Shown here in pieces: positions 1 to 8,603 of a stretch of 22,200 nucleotides of DNA. The translations under genes were made by a program, and so were the position numbers. Position 1 is the first letter of the stretch. Every line of letters begins with the position of its first letter. The notes under the pieces were generated by a model, which saw only the letters and a list, made by a program, of their open reading frames with translations, made no database searches and was not told where the DNA came from. This DNA is from JBCDGZ01 sp038750655 (lineage in GTDB: Bacteria > Bacteroidota > Bacteroidia > Chitinophagales > Saprospiraceae), in contig JBCDGZ010000128.1 of the NCBI GenBank assembly GCA_038750655.1, forward strand, positions 1-22,200, given 5' to 3'.

Positions 1-93
1 GATAAACTTACACTAAGGTATAAAATCTCAATTTTATTCCCTACAAATTACGCTTGGCAATCAAATATTCTGAAAAAAAGGAACGTAAAGATT

Positions 94-1182
94 TTACTTT
101 TGAGCCTTCTGTATCAAAACAATCGCTACAACCAAGAAGACGATGTTGGGGAGCCAGACGCCGAGTAGGGGGGAAAAGTTATCATTGGTGGCAAAGACGG
201 TGGAGAAACGGGAGAGAAAAACATAGGCCGCTCCGATGGCCACGCCAATGGCCAGGTGTAACCCAATGCCGCCTCTTACTTTTCGCGAGGCAACGGCCAT
301 ACCGATCAAGGTGAGGATAACTATAGTGAAGGGTTCAGAAGTGCGGCGATGCTTTTCAATTTCGTAGACCTTGGTATTGCCTACCCCGCGCTCGCGCTCG
401 CGCTGAATAAATCGATCCATCGCCGGGGTCGACATCATTTCCTTCTGGTTTTGGTAACGCACAAAATCCTCCGGTCGCAGATTAAGCGTCGTATCCATCT
501 GCTGTCCTTCGCCTATGATAATAGATTCTTTGAGGTCATCAAAGGTTCGAATTTCGAAGTTGCGCAAGCGCCATTTGTTGGGTTCTCCGATCCACTCCGC
601 CCGCTTGGCATTGAGCATATAAACCATTTTGTTGTCCTCAAATTTTTCTATCCGAAAGTCCGTTCCGGTCGTGTCTCGTTTGCGGTAGTATTTAATGTAA
701 ATTTTAGTGTCGGGGGCGATAAAAAGATGGACATCATTGGTTTTGCCCTTGTCGCTGTACTTCCAAATGTAGGTGTGTTCAAAGTCCAGGCGGGTCTTGT
801 TGCCTATAGGAATGAGGTAGTGGTTGCTGACCAGGTGGAAAATGGTAATTATCCCCGCTGCGATTAAGTAGGGTCGCATGATGCGCCGGAAGCTTACGCC
901 GGCATTGAGGATGGAAATAATCTCTGAATTGTAGGCCATTCGCGAGGTGAAAAAGATGACCGAAATCAAGGCATACAAAGGAATCAGCAGGCCATTGATA
1001 TAGAGGACGAAATTAAGATAGTAGTCAAATATAATCTGGGTGATCGTGCAGGGCTCCTCAATAAAATCTTCGACCTTATCGCTGAAGTCGATAATAATAG
1101 AAATCTGCGTAAAGATCATGACTGTGAAGAGAAAGGTCTTCAAGTATTTTCCTACAATGTATCTATCTATTTTTTTGAGCAT
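94..1182 (-). CDS. lptG: LptF/LptG family LPS export permease
   Basis: Inner-membrane subunit of the Lpt machine, which pulls lipopolysaccharide out of the inner membrane and passes it to the periplasmic bridge, powered by the LptB ATPase. The 362 residues show the family layout: three N-terminal membrane segments (about 16-38, 58-80, 103-120), a periplasmic beta-rich region (about 125-280) and three C-terminal segments (about 286-302, 309-329, 339-357). Length is normal for the family. The sequence FTSRMAYNSEIISILNAG after the second segment matches the cytoplasmic coupling region of LptF/G. It is the last gene of the deoC-to-lptG run, 67 bp behind tgt; to my knowledge tgt next to this permease is common in Bacteroidota. 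The choice of LptG over LptF is an inference, since the partner gene is not in the window. Starts with ATG, stops with TAA. Confidence 0.88.
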   Translation of the reverse strand: MLKKIDRYIVGKYLKTFLFTVMIFTQISIIIDFSDKVEDFIEEPCTITQIIFDYYLNFVLYINGLLIPLYALISVIFFTSRMAYNSEIISILNAGVSFRRIMRPYLIAAGIITIFHLVSNHYLIPIGNKTRLDFEHTYIWKYSDKGKTNDVHLFIAPDTKIYIKYYRKRDTTGTDFRIEKFEDNKMVYMLNAKRAEWIGEPNKWRLRNFEIRTFDDLKESIIIGEGQQMDTTLNLRPEDFVRYQNQKEMMSTPAMDRFIQRERERGVGNTKVYEIEKHRRTSEPFTIVILTLIGMAVASRKVRGGIGLHLAIGVAIGAAYVFLSRFSTVFATNDNFSPLLGVWLPNIVFLVVAIVLIQKAQK

Positions 1183-1249
1183 AATGCGATTTGACCTATA
1201 CCTCTAACGGCAAAACCTGCCAAAAGGTGTTCTAGCGTCTGGGCTTTAA

Positions 1250-2380
1250 CTATAGCCGCTGTTGTACTCGCTGTACCATCTGTGTTTTCCAACCGGCAAA
1301 ATCTCCAGCAGCGATGTGCGCCCGGGCTTCTCCCACCAACCACAGGTAAAAGCTGAGGTTGTGCAAGGTAGCAATCTGCGCCGCCAGCAGCTCCCCGCAC
1401 TGAAACAAGTGTCGTAAATAGGCTTTGGTATAAAATCGACTCGTCGCACAAGGGCCTTCGGCATCAACAGGACTAAAATCATCCTTCCATTTGGCATTTT
1501 TCATATTCATAATCCCATTGGCCGTATACAACATGCCGTGGCGAGCATTGCGGCTGGGCAGCACACAATCGAACATATCAATCCCAAGGGCAATGCTCTC
1601 CAAAATATTCGCTGGCGTACCGACGCCCATCAAGTAGCGAGGTTTCTCCTTGGGCAAAATCCCGCAGACCAGCTCCGTCATCTCGTACATCTCCTCTGCT
1701 GGCTCTCCTACCGATAAGCCACCAATGGCGTTAGCCGGCCGATCAAAGCTGGCGATGGCCTCGGCGGAGGCCTTACGTAAATCCGGGTAGGTACTGCCCT
1801 GTACGATGGGTAAAAGCGTCTGCTCGTAGCCGTAGAGCGGATCGGTATTATCAAAGTGATCACAGCAGCGCTTCAACCAGCGGTGGGTCAACTCCATCGA
1901 CTCCCGCGCATACTGGTAATCGCAGGGATAAGGCGTACATTCATCGAAAGCCATGATAATATCTGCTCCGATAATGCGCTGAATATCCATCACCCCCTCG
2001 GGCGTAAAGGTGTGACGAGAGCCATCGATATGCGACTGAAAAGTCACCCCTTCCTCATTGATCTTACGCCGCCCACTGAGCGAATAGACCTGATAGCCCC
2101 CACTATCAGTCAGCATAGGCCGCTCCCAGCCATTAAAGCGGTGTAGGCCTCCGGCAGCTTTGATAATCGGAGTTCCGGGCCGCAGATACAGATGATAAGT
2201 ATTGCCCAGGATGATCTGGGCTTTGATGTCATCGCGCAGCTCATGCTGGTGAATGCCCTTGACCGTTGCGGCGGTCCCTACGGGCATAAAGATCGGGGTC
2301 TCTATAGCGCCGTGGTCCGTCTCGATTCGTCCACTCCGGGCGGAGGACTGCGGGTCCTGATGTTCGATGCGGAATTTCAT
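1250..2380 (-). CDS. tgt: tRNA-guanine(34) transglycosylase (queuosine synthesis)
   Basis: Exchanges guanine-34 in the anticodon of GUN tRNAs for the queuosine precursor preQ1. From ATG at 2380 the protein has 376 residues; a TTG three codons upstream is possible but less likely. The TIM-barrel signatures are intact: DSGGYQ at 91-96 with the general acid/base Asp92, GGLSVGEP at 220-227, and GIDMFDCVLPSR at 266-277 with the nucleophile Asp271. The C-terminal zinc site is odd. Aligned by eye to the E. coli pattern CxCxxC...H, only Cys311 and His340 remain; the other two cysteines correspond to Gly309 and Ser314. I recall similar losses in other Bacteroidota Tgt proteins, so this may be a lineage trait rather than decay. 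It sits 24 bp behind rodA and 67 bp before lptG. A queuosine glycosyltransferase homologue lies at 18485. Confidence 0.95.
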   Translation of the reverse strand: MKFRIEHQDPQSSARSGRIETDHGAIETPIFMPVGTAATVKGIHQHELRDDIKAQIILGNTYHLYLRPGTPIIKAAGGLHRFNGWERPMLTDSGGYQVYSLSGRRKINEEGVTFQSHIDGSRHTFTPEGVMDIQRIIGADIIMAFDECTPYPCDYQYARESMELTHRWLKRCCDHFDNTDPLYGYEQTLLPIVQGSTYPDLRKASAEAIASFDRPANAIGGLSVGEPAEEMYEMTELVCGILPKEKPRYLMGVGTPANILESIALGIDMFDCVLPSRNARHGMLYTANGIMNMKNAKWKDDFSPVDAEGPCATSRFYTKAYLRHLFQCGELLAAQIATLHNLSFYLWLVGEARAHIAAGDFAGWKTQMVQRVQQRL

Positions 2381-2404
2381 GAAGAGCAAAGATACAATTT
2401 CCGG

Positions 2405-3811
2405 TCAGTTCGATAAGCGATGACTGTCCAGTTTCAATAGAACGCCCATCATCAGGGAGAAACCAATGATGGAGGAGCCACCATAGCTGATAAATGGCAG
2501 TGGAATCCCAATGATCGGCACCAGTCCCATCGTCATTCCAATGTTGACAAAGACGTGAATAAAGAGGATGCCAGCGATGCCGTAGGCGTAGTGTCGGGAG
2601 AAGTCGGAGCGCTGGCGCTCTGCGATGACGACGATTCGAACGAGCAGGAGGAGAAAAAGACCGATAATACCCAAGCTGCCGATGAAACCCTGCTCTTCAC
2701 CGATGGTGCAGAAGATGAAATCAGTAACTTGCTCAGGTACATAGTTCAGCTTAGTCATAGTTCCTTGTAGGAAGCCCTTGCCTTGCAGGCCTCCGGAGCC
2801 GATGGTCATTTTGGACTGTAGGACATTATAGAGGGCGCCTTGGGGGTCGCACAGCGAGGGGCGCAGCCAAACATTGATGCGATCGCGCTGGTGGTTTTCC
2901 AGAAAGTTATTGAAGGTATAATTAGCGGAAAAGGCGATCATTGCGCCGATCACTAGTACGGTGGAAAGGCGGGCAACCAGTTTTCCTTTGCGCTGTTGGT
3001 ACTGGTAGAAGGCGAAGGCCAGAAAGCCTACCCCGTTGACGGCCAGCACGGGTAGTAAAAAGCCTTGCATGATTCCGAAGATGGAGGCGGCCATCAGCAC
3101 AAGAAAGCCGATGAGCCAATACATTTTTTCTTTGATATTTAGAATCAAAATGAAGGTAATCAGCAGCAGCATACCAAAAATGATGTGCAGGGGATTGAAG
3201 ACCAGACCGAGCACTAGTAGGGCAGCGAAGCTAAAGCCGAAGATATAGAAGTTGACGGAGAAGCCTTCTCGGTAGAGCACCAGCAGGAAGGCGGCGAAGA
3301 CCAGAGCGGAGCCAGCGTCGGGTTGCAGCAGGATCAAGATAGGAGGAAACAGAAAGAGACTGAAGGAAATAAGCTGGGCCTTGAGGTCTTTGAGATTGGT
3401 GCTGTAGGTGCTCAGATAGGCAGCAACGGCCAGGGCAGTGCCGAATTTGGCAAATTCGGAGGGTTGCATGGTGAAGCCGAAGATGGAGTACCAGGAGTTG
3501 GCCCCTTTGACGGTAATGCCAAAAAACAGTACACCGATCAGCAGGAGAATGGACGAGGCGTAGATAAAGTAGGCAAAGGTTCGCCAGAATTTATAATCGA
3601 TGATCAAGGTAAAAACCATAACCATTATGGAGACGCCGATCCACAGGGTCTGTTTGCCAATGTTGCTGTTCAGATCGAAGATCGAGGTTGCTGTCTCCTC
3701 ATTATAACTAACGGCATAAATCATCAGCCAGCCAACGGCTACCAGCCCTAAGAATACCGAGAAGGTCATCCAATCGATATTCCGCAGTCCAGAAGGATCG
3801 CGTCTACTCAT
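2405..3811 (-). CDS. rodA: RodA-type SEDS peptidoglycan glycosyltransferase
   Basis: SEDS-family polymerase that builds glycan strands from lipid II during side-wall elongation, working with a class B PBP. Diagnostic segments are TMQPSEFAKFG (about 114-124), LQPDAGSAL (162-170), a GSGGLQGKGFLQGT loop (338-351), VPEQVTDFIF (358-367) with the presumed catalytic Asp364, and PFISYGGSS (439-447). RodA rather than FtsW is chosen from the GxGxxxGT and PExxTDFIF context. At 468 residues it is about 100 longer than E. coli RodA. The excess lies between about 180 and 300 as additional hydrophobic segments (about 209-225, 230-248, 251-268). It is separated from any mreC, mreD or pbp2 gene. Instead it follows the SPOR protein by 12 bp, which also links it to peptidoglycan. 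Starts with ATG. Confidence 0.93.
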   Translation of the reverse strand: MSRRDPSGLRNIDWMTFSVFLGLVAVGWLMIYAVSYNEETATSIFDLNSNIGKQTLWIGVSIMVMVFTLIIDYKFWRTFAYFIYASSILLLIGVLFFGITVKGANSWYSIFGFTMQPSEFAKFGTALAVAAYLSTYSTNLKDLKAQLISFSLFLFPPILILLQPDAGSALVFAAFLLVLYREGFSVNFYIFGFSFAALLVLGLVFNPLHIIFGMLLLITFILILNIKEKMYWLIGFLVLMAASIFGIMQGFLLPVLAVNGVGFLAFAFYQYQQRKGKLVARLSTVLVIGAMIAFSANYTFNNFLENHQRDRINVWLRPSLCDPQGALYNVLQSKMTIGSGGLQGKGFLQGTMTKLNYVPEQVTDFIFCTIGEEQGFIGSLGIIGLFLLLLVRIVVIAERQRSDFSRHYAYGIAGILFIHVFVNIGMTMGLVPIIGIPLPFISYGGSSIIGFSLMMGVLLKLDSHRLSN

Positions 3812-3823
3812 TCCACAAAAGTC

Positions 3824-4228
3824 TTATAAGCCCACTAATTCACTGGGGCGAATGTTGGTATCTTTGGCCGGATAGGCGCTGGGATAATCTCTTTTGAGCT
3901 GATACAATAGGCGCGTAGCTTCGAGTTTTGAAGTAAACGCACCGGCTCTCAGCTTGTAATAAGGTTTGGTATGGGTCCAGTCGATGCTGATGTTGGGGTA
4001 GCGGCTTTGAAATTTCTGTCTGGCGTCCTCCATTTTACGGCGGTCGGTTGTTGCCAGAATCTGTATGCGCCAGCCTTCGATAGTCTCCTTGTAGCGATTG
4101 ATCTCTACCATTTTATTCATCATACTGGTGATAGTAGACTCTTCTTCTACCGTGATACCGCTTTGTGCTTGTAGTGTGCCAAAGCTGGTAGCAAGGAGGA
4201 GGGTGGAGAATAATAGCATACTTTTCAT
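3824..4228 (-). CDS. Secreted SPOR-domain protein
   Basis: Small exported protein predicted to bind peptidoglycan. From ATG at 4228 it has 134 residues. An in-frame start at 4273 would overlap deoC and place 15 polar residues before the signal peptide, so 4228 is preferred. Residues 1-22 form a signal peptide (MKSMLLFSTLLLATSFG, then cleavage near AQA/AQS). A SPOR domain spans about 52-125: GWRIQILAT, then helix, then YYKLRAGAFTSKLEATRLL, the usual F/Y-RVxxGxF-like pattern. SPOR domains generally bind glycan strands lacking stem peptides. The gene lies between deoC (22 bp) and rodA (12 bp). Its position directly ahead of rodA suggests a cell-wall role, which is an inference. There is no lipobox cysteine or membrane anchor after the signal peptide, so it is probably free in the periplasm. 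Confidence 0.82.
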   Translation of the reverse strand: MKSMLLFSTLLLATSFGTLQAQSGITVEEESTITSMMNKMVEINRYKETIEGWRIQILATTDRRKMEDARQKFQSRYPNISIDWTHTKPYYKLRAGAFTSKLEATRLLYQLKRDYPSAYPAKDTNIRPSELVGL

Positions 4229-4250
4229 GTCGAGCTGTTTTGTGTTAAAT

Positions 4251-4907
4251 CTACTGCTCTTTTTCGCCGACAATCATAATGCCAGCAGAGCTACCCAGAC
4301 GGCTAGCACCAGCCTGAATCAGGTCTTCTGCTGCCGCTCGGGTTCTAATACCTCCAGAGGCTTTTATTCTAATTTTATCCGGTAGATTCTTTTTGAGTAA
4401 ATCCACCGATTGGGTTGTCGCACCAGGGTTATGATAACCCGTTGAGGTCTTTACATAATCCAAATCGACCTCTTCGCAGATTTGACAGAGCCGTTTAATC
4501 TCTTCGTCAGTAAGCAGTGCGGTTTCAAAAATCAACTTAATGACTTTGCCTTTGAGGTGCACTGCTCGCGTTACGCTATCTATTTCGCTTTTGACGTAGC
4601 TCCAATCTCCATTCTTGACCGCAGTAACGTTGACGACCACATCTAACTCATCTGCCTCATCGTTGAGGGCCCGTTTAATTTCTTCTACTTTAGCCGCGAT
4701 CGTGGAATAGCCAAGAGGAAAGCCAATCACTGTACACACTCTCGTGGGGCTATCTGCCAGGAAATTGGCAGCATGCTTCACGTAATAGGGCGGAATGCAA
4801 ACCGCTGAAAACCCAAATTCTCTCGCCTCCTTGCATATGCGCTCAATATCTGCACTCGTACAATCAGCACTCAGGAGCGTATGCTCAATATAACTTGCCA
4901 AATCCAT
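4251..4907 (-). CDS. deoC: Deoxyribose-phosphate aldolase
   Basis: Class I aldolase cleaving 2-deoxyribose 5-phosphate into glyceraldehyde 3-phosphate and acetaldehyde, in deoxynucleoside salvage and catabolism. The 218-residue protein has the full active site: Asp89 in DELDVVVN, Schiff-base Lys153 in YVKTSTGY, and Lys182 in IKASGGIR. Length is typical of the short bacterial form. It is the first gene after the secA terminator, with a 190-bp gap upstream that must hold its promoter. A weak candidate on the minus strand is TTTTTTG followed 18 bases later by TATATTGC, only a partial match to the Bacteroidota consensus. Downstream, the SPOR gene begins after 22 bp, so deoC may be the head of a cotranscribed run to lptG. 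No other nucleoside-catabolism genes are nearby. Confidence 0.95.
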   Translation of the reverse strand: MDLASYIEHTLLSADCTSADIERICKEAREFGFSAVCIPPYYVKHAANFLADSPTRVCTVIGFPLGYSTIAAKVEEIKRALNDEADELDVVVNVTAVKNGDWSYVKSEIDSVTRAVHLKGKVIKLIFETALLTDEEIKRLCQICEEVDLDYVKTSTGYHNPGATTQSVDLLKKNLPDKIRIKASGGIRTRAAAEDLIQAGASRLGSSAGIMIVGEKEQ

Positions 4908-5044
4908 ATGTGTACATTGTTTTCTATGTGATTCACTTACATCACTAGAGTATGTGGTAGCCTATGCCGCAATATATCATAAATCAGGGAATAACAAAAA
5001 ACTTTTAGGAACATCCTGTTACGAAATGCAGTTCAAATACAATA

Positions 5045-5069
5045 CCGCGCCCCCATTCAGGAGGCACGG
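5045..5069 (-). terminator. Rho-independent terminator of secA
   Basis: Twenty-nine bases after the secA stop, the minus strand reads CCGTGCCTCC, loop TGAAT, then GGGGGCGCGG. This makes a 10-bp stem with two G-U pairs and a five-base loop. It is followed by the T-rich tract TATTGTATTTG (5034-5044). The strong GC stem in otherwise AT-rich intergenic DNA, placed just behind a long gene, supports termination. The T-tract is interrupted, so efficiency is uncertain. Confidence 0.62.
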
Positions 5070-5097
5070 CTTGTACGATAGTTCTTCATTATAGTCG

Positions 5098-8000
5098 TTA
5101 TTTGCCGTGGCAATGCTTGAATTTCTTTCCGCTGCCGCAGGGACAGGGGCTGTTGCGTCCTACCTTCGGTACGTCTCGCTTGAAGGTCTGCGGCTTGGGG
5201 CGGCGGCTGACGCCTTCCGCCGCTGCGCGGGCGCTGGCGCGAGCACTATCTTCTGAACGATTGGTACTCGTCTTGCTCATGTCGGTACGACGCTCCCGAG
5301 CTTCTTCCAGCGTACTTCCATCCGAAAAGAAGACCTTGCCCTTCGCCAAATAAGACGTTACTCGCTCATTTATGCGGTAAATCAATTGCTCAAAGAGTTC
5401 GTAGGCCTCCATTTTATATACCACCAATGGATCTTTCTGCTCAAATGACGCCGCTTGCACCGATTCCTTAAGCTCATCCATAGAACGAAGGTGCTCCTTC
5501 CACTCGTCATCAATAATCGACAAAGCAATGGCCTTCTCAATATCCTTCATGATCGACGTACCGCTAGACTCTACTGCATCCTTAAGGTCAGCGGAGATTG
5601 GCAGCGGCGCCGAGCGACCATCAGAGAATGGAATGGCGATGCGCTTATATTGATGGCCCTCTGTTTCGTAGACATGCTTGATCTGGGGCAGTAGCCCTTC
5701 GGCAATGCGGACGTTCTTACGGTTGTAGAACTCCAAAAACTCCCGCTGGTAGTCTTGAATCAAGTCACTGACATCCCCCTCGCTGAAATTCGCTTCACTG
5801 ATTTTGGGATCAAGTCCAACAACTCTGAGCGAATCTTCTCGAAATGTTTTGAAAGTCCCCTCCGCCTTGTGGGCACTCACCATGTTTTCGGTCAAGCCCA
5901 TAAACATATTGTTCAAATCGACCGAAAGACGCTCTCCGCTTAGGGCATTTTTACGCTTTTTGTAAACCGCCTCCCGCTGAATGTTCATCACATCATCGTA
6001 TTCCAGCAGTCGCTTACGAATACCAAAGTTATTCTCCTCCACTTTTTTCTGTGCCCGTTCGATGGACTTGGTAATCATAGAGTGTTGAATTACATCGCCC
6101 TCTTTATGGCCCATGCGGTCCATCACCTTGGCAATCCGTTCTGATTGGAACAAACGCATCAGGTTGTCCTCCAAGGAGATGTAGAACTGCGAGCTACCAG
6201 GATCTCCCTGACGACCGGCCCGACCACGCAGCTGGCGGTCTACCCGTCGAGAGTCGTGCCGCTCTGTACCAATAATGGCCAAACCTCCGGCATTTTTCAC
6301 CCCCTCACCCAGCTTAATATCCGTACCACGTCCCGCCATATTCGTAGCGATGGTGACCTTACCTGGCCGACCGGCTTCCGCTACAATATCGGCCTCTCGC
6401 TGGTGCTGCTTGGCGTTGAGGACGTTGTGATCAATCCCTTGCAGCTTGAGCATCCGACTCAATTTCTCCGAGATGTCAACAGAAGTAGTACCCACCAATA
6501 CTGGCCGCCCCGCCTTACTCATCGCCACAATATCTTCGATGACCGCCCGGAATTTCTCCTTGGTGGTCTTGTAAACTTTGTCTTCGCGGTCATCCCGGGC
6601 AATGGGGCGGTTAGTGGGAATTACTACTACGTCGAGTTTATAGATTTCCCAGAGTTCACCGGCTTCCGTCTCGGCCGTACCGGTCATTCCGGACAGCTTG
6701 TGGTACATTCGGAAGTAGTTCTGTAAGGTTACGGTGGCGTAGGTTTGGGTGATGTCACCGACTTTGACATTTTCTTTGGCCTCCAGGGCCTGGTGCAAAC
6801 CATCGGAGTAGCGACGGCCTTCCATCATGCGCCCCGTTTGCTCATCCACGATTTTCACTTCCTCATTGATCACCACATATTCCTCATCGCGCTCGAAGAG
6901 CGTGTAAGCCTTCAGTAACTGGTGAATAGAGTGTAGGCGGCGAGATTTGATGGCAAAATCCTGTACCAATTGCTCTTTAGCATCCGCTTTCTGGTTCATA
7001 TCCCACTCCTCATTCTCCTCAATGGCCACCATTTCTGTAGCGACGTCGGGCATAATAAAGAAGTTAGCATCTTCACCACCACGGGCCAGGAATTCTGCTC
7101 CTTTCTCCGTCAGCTCTACTTGACGGGTTTTCTCCTCGATGGTAAACAGCAGGGGCTCATCCGCGATGTGCATATGCTTGGATTGCTCCTGCATGTAGTA
7201 ATTTTCTGCCTTTTGGAACATCACTTTTACCCCTTCCTGGCTGAGGAATTTAATCAAGGGTCTGGACTTAGGCAATGCGCGGTGGGCCCGCAGTAGGGCC
7301 AATCCCATCTGACCTTCCTCGTGACCAAAGACGCCTTCCTTAAATAGGTTTTTGGCCTCTGCTAGGTACTGGGAAGCCAGTTTCTTCTGGGCATTGATCA
7401 GCCGTTCTACGCCAGGCTTTAGAGCGATGTATTCTTGATCTTCTGTGCCTTTAGGTACCGGGCCAGAAATAATCAGCGGGGTCCGAGCATCATCGATCAG
7501 TACAGAATCCACCTCATCAATCATACAGAAGTGGTGCTTGCCTTGCACCTGCTCAGCCAGTGAGCCAACCATGTTATCGCGAAGGTAATCAAAGCCGAAT
7601 TCGTTGTTCGTTCCGTAGGTGATGTCGTTGTTGTAGGCCTTGCGGCGCTGCTGCGAATGCGGGCGGTATTTATCAATACAATCGATGGTCAGGTAGAGGA
7701 ATTCCATGATGGGGCCGATCCATTCGCAGTCCCGTCGAGCCAGGTAGTCATTGACAGTCACCACATGGACGCCCAGGCCAGAGAGGCCGTTGAGGTAGGC
7801 AGGTAGAGTTGCCACGAGGGTCTTACCTTCCCCCGTTGCCATCTCCGCAATCTTACCATCGTGTAGTACCATTCCACCAATCAGCTGCACATCGTAGTGT
7901 ACCATATTCCAGGTGATCTCTCCACCGGCAGCCGTCCAGCTGTTGCTCCAAGTCGCATTATTTCCTTCGATGCTGACGTATCCCTTGCTAGGAGAGGCCG

Positions 8001-8424
8001 CCATTTCCCGATCGTGATCAGTAGCAGTGACGGTCAGGTTTTCATTTTCCGTAAAGCGCCTGGCCGTTTCTTTTACTACTGCAAAGGCCTCCGGTAGAAT
8101 CGCTTTGAGGATGTCTTCGAGGTGCTTGTCACGTTCTTCCAGCAAACTATCAATATCCTTAAAGCGCTCCTCCTTTAGTTCGAGGTCCTGCTCATCGGCC
8201 GCTCCTTTGCGGGCAACGCTGATGTCTTCATCAATGCCGGCCAAGTGATCCGCAATCCGCCTGCGAAATTCCAGGGTTTTACCCCGCAGATCGTCATTGC
8301 TCAGTCCTTTGAGTTTAGCAAATTCTTCATTGATTTGCTCTACAACAGGGCTGTAAGCAGCAATATCGCGATCGTACTTTGTACCGAATAATTTTCCTAG
8401 AGATTTAGTAATGAAGTCCAGCAT
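5098..8424 (-). CDS. secA: Preprotein translocase ATPase SecA
   Basis: Motor ATPase that drives unfolded preproteins through SecYEG. The protein has 1108 residues, against about 900 in E. coli, the large form known from Bacteroidota. In order: N-terminal region, a lineage-type insertion near 133-172, Walker A in MATGEGKT (195-202), Walker B DEVD (303-306), a second insertion within about 340-430, the second helicase half with NMAGRGTD (694-701) and RQLRGRAGRQGD (729-740), scaffold and wing regions, and a C-terminal SecB/ribosome-binding zinc finger with Cys1094, Cys1096, Cys1105 and His1106. Everything needed for function appears intact. It is flanked by a terminator and a divergent promoter region, so it is probably its own transcription unit. 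It starts with ATG, 23 bp behind a TATCTTTG promoter box. Confidence 0.98.
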   Translation of the reverse strand: MLDFITKSLGKLFGTKYDRDIAAYSPVVEQINEEFAKLKGLSNDDLRGKTLEFRRRIADHLAGIDEDISVARKGAADEQDLELKEERFKDIDSLLEERDKHLEDILKAILPEAFAVVKETARRFTENENLTVTATDHDREMAASPSKGYVSIEGNNATWSNSWTAAGGEITWNMVHYDVQLIGGMVLHDGKIAEMATGEGKTLVATLPAYLNGLSGLGVHVVTVNDYLARRDCEWIGPIMEFLYLTIDCIDKYRPHSQQRRKAYNNDITYGTNNEFGFDYLRDNMVGSLAEQVQGKHHFCMIDEVDSVLIDDARTPLIISGPVPKGTEDQEYIALKPGVERLINAQKKLASQYLAEAKNLFKEGVFGHEEGQMGLALLRAHRALPKSRPLIKFLSQEGVKVMFQKAENYYMQEQSKHMHIADEPLLFTIEEKTRQVELTEKGAEFLARGGEDANFFIMPDVATEMVAIEENEEWDMNQKADAKEQLVQDFAIKSRRLHSIHQLLKAYTLFERDEEYVVINEEVKIVDEQTGRMMEGRRYSDGLHQALEAKENVKVGDITQTYATVTLQNYFRMYHKLSGMTGTAETEAGELWEIYKLDVVVIPTNRPIARDDREDKVYKTTKEKFRAVIEDIVAMSKAGRPVLVGTTSVDISEKLSRMLKLQGIDHNVLNAKQHQREADIVAEAGRPGKVTIATNMAGRGTDIKLGEGVKNAGGLAIIGTERHDSRRVDRQLRGRAGRQGDPGSSQFYISLEDNLMRLFQSERIAKVMDRMGHKEGDVIQHSMITKSIERAQKKVEENNFGIRKRLLEYDDVMNIQREAVYKKRKNALSGERLSVDLNNMFMGLTENMVSAHKAEGTFKTFREDSLRVVGLDPKISEANFSEGDVSDLIQDYQREFLEFYNRKNVRIAEGLLPQIKHVYETEGHQYKRIAIPFSDGRSAPLPISADLKDAVESSGTSIMKDIEKAIALSIIDDEWKEHLRSMDELKESVQAASFEQKDPLVVYKMEAYELFEQLIYRINERVTSYLAKGKVFFSDGSTLEEARERRTDMSKTSTNRSEDSARASARAAAEGVSRRPKPQTFKRDVPKVGRNSPCPCGSGKKFKHCHGK

Positions 8425-8447
8425 GATTGTTTATCTAATTTGAATGG

Positions 8448-8455
8448 CAAAGATA
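8448..8455 (-). promoter_or_regulatory. Candidate secA promoter -7 box
   Basis: The minus strand reads TATCTTTG, a full match to the Bacteroidota -7 consensus TAnnTTTG, 23 bp before the secA ATG. It would give a leader of roughly 15-20 nt. No clear TTTG/TTG -33 element is visible at the usual distance, so the assignment rests on one box and its position. Confidence 0.45.
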
Positions 8456-8458
8456 AGA

Positions 8459-8466
8459 TATATTTG
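8459..8466 (+). promoter_or_regulatory. Candidate promoter -7 box for the lipoprotein gene
   Basis: The plus strand reads TATATTTG, matching TAnnTTTG, with a TTTG at 8439-8442 as a possible -33 element. The spacing is 16 bases, shorter than the usual 19-21. It lies 137 bp ahead of the gene at 8604, which would give a long leader. It stands back to back with the secA box, three bases away, so polymerase binding to the two would probably be mutually exclusive. Confidence 0.28.
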
Positions 8467-8603
8467 TGGTGTTCGCCACGTTCTAGCAGGCTCTTGTGCG
8501 ACACCTTTTTGGATCATCACATTCTATTCCAAGCCGGACGATAGAACATTTTGCGCCAAAATGACATTTATTCTTCATCAGACCTGAAAAAATAGCAGTT
8601 AAA

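Noticed and set aside
1..93. Possible start or end of another gene at the left edge
   Set aside because: No ATG on the minus strand and no recognisable peptide in any frame; too short to assign.
1250..2380. Tgt as a decaying gene because of lost zinc ligands
   Set aside because: The frame is intact, both catalytic aspartates and all substrate motifs are present, and the rest of the C-terminal domain is well conserved.
4229..4273. Upstream start for the SPOR protein overlapping deoC
   Set aside because: It would put 15 polar residues before a normal signal peptide; the ATG at 4228 gives a clean start and a 22-bp gap.
6145..6726. 193-codon plus-strand reading frame
   Set aside because: Lies wholly inside secA on the opposite strand and shows no family features.
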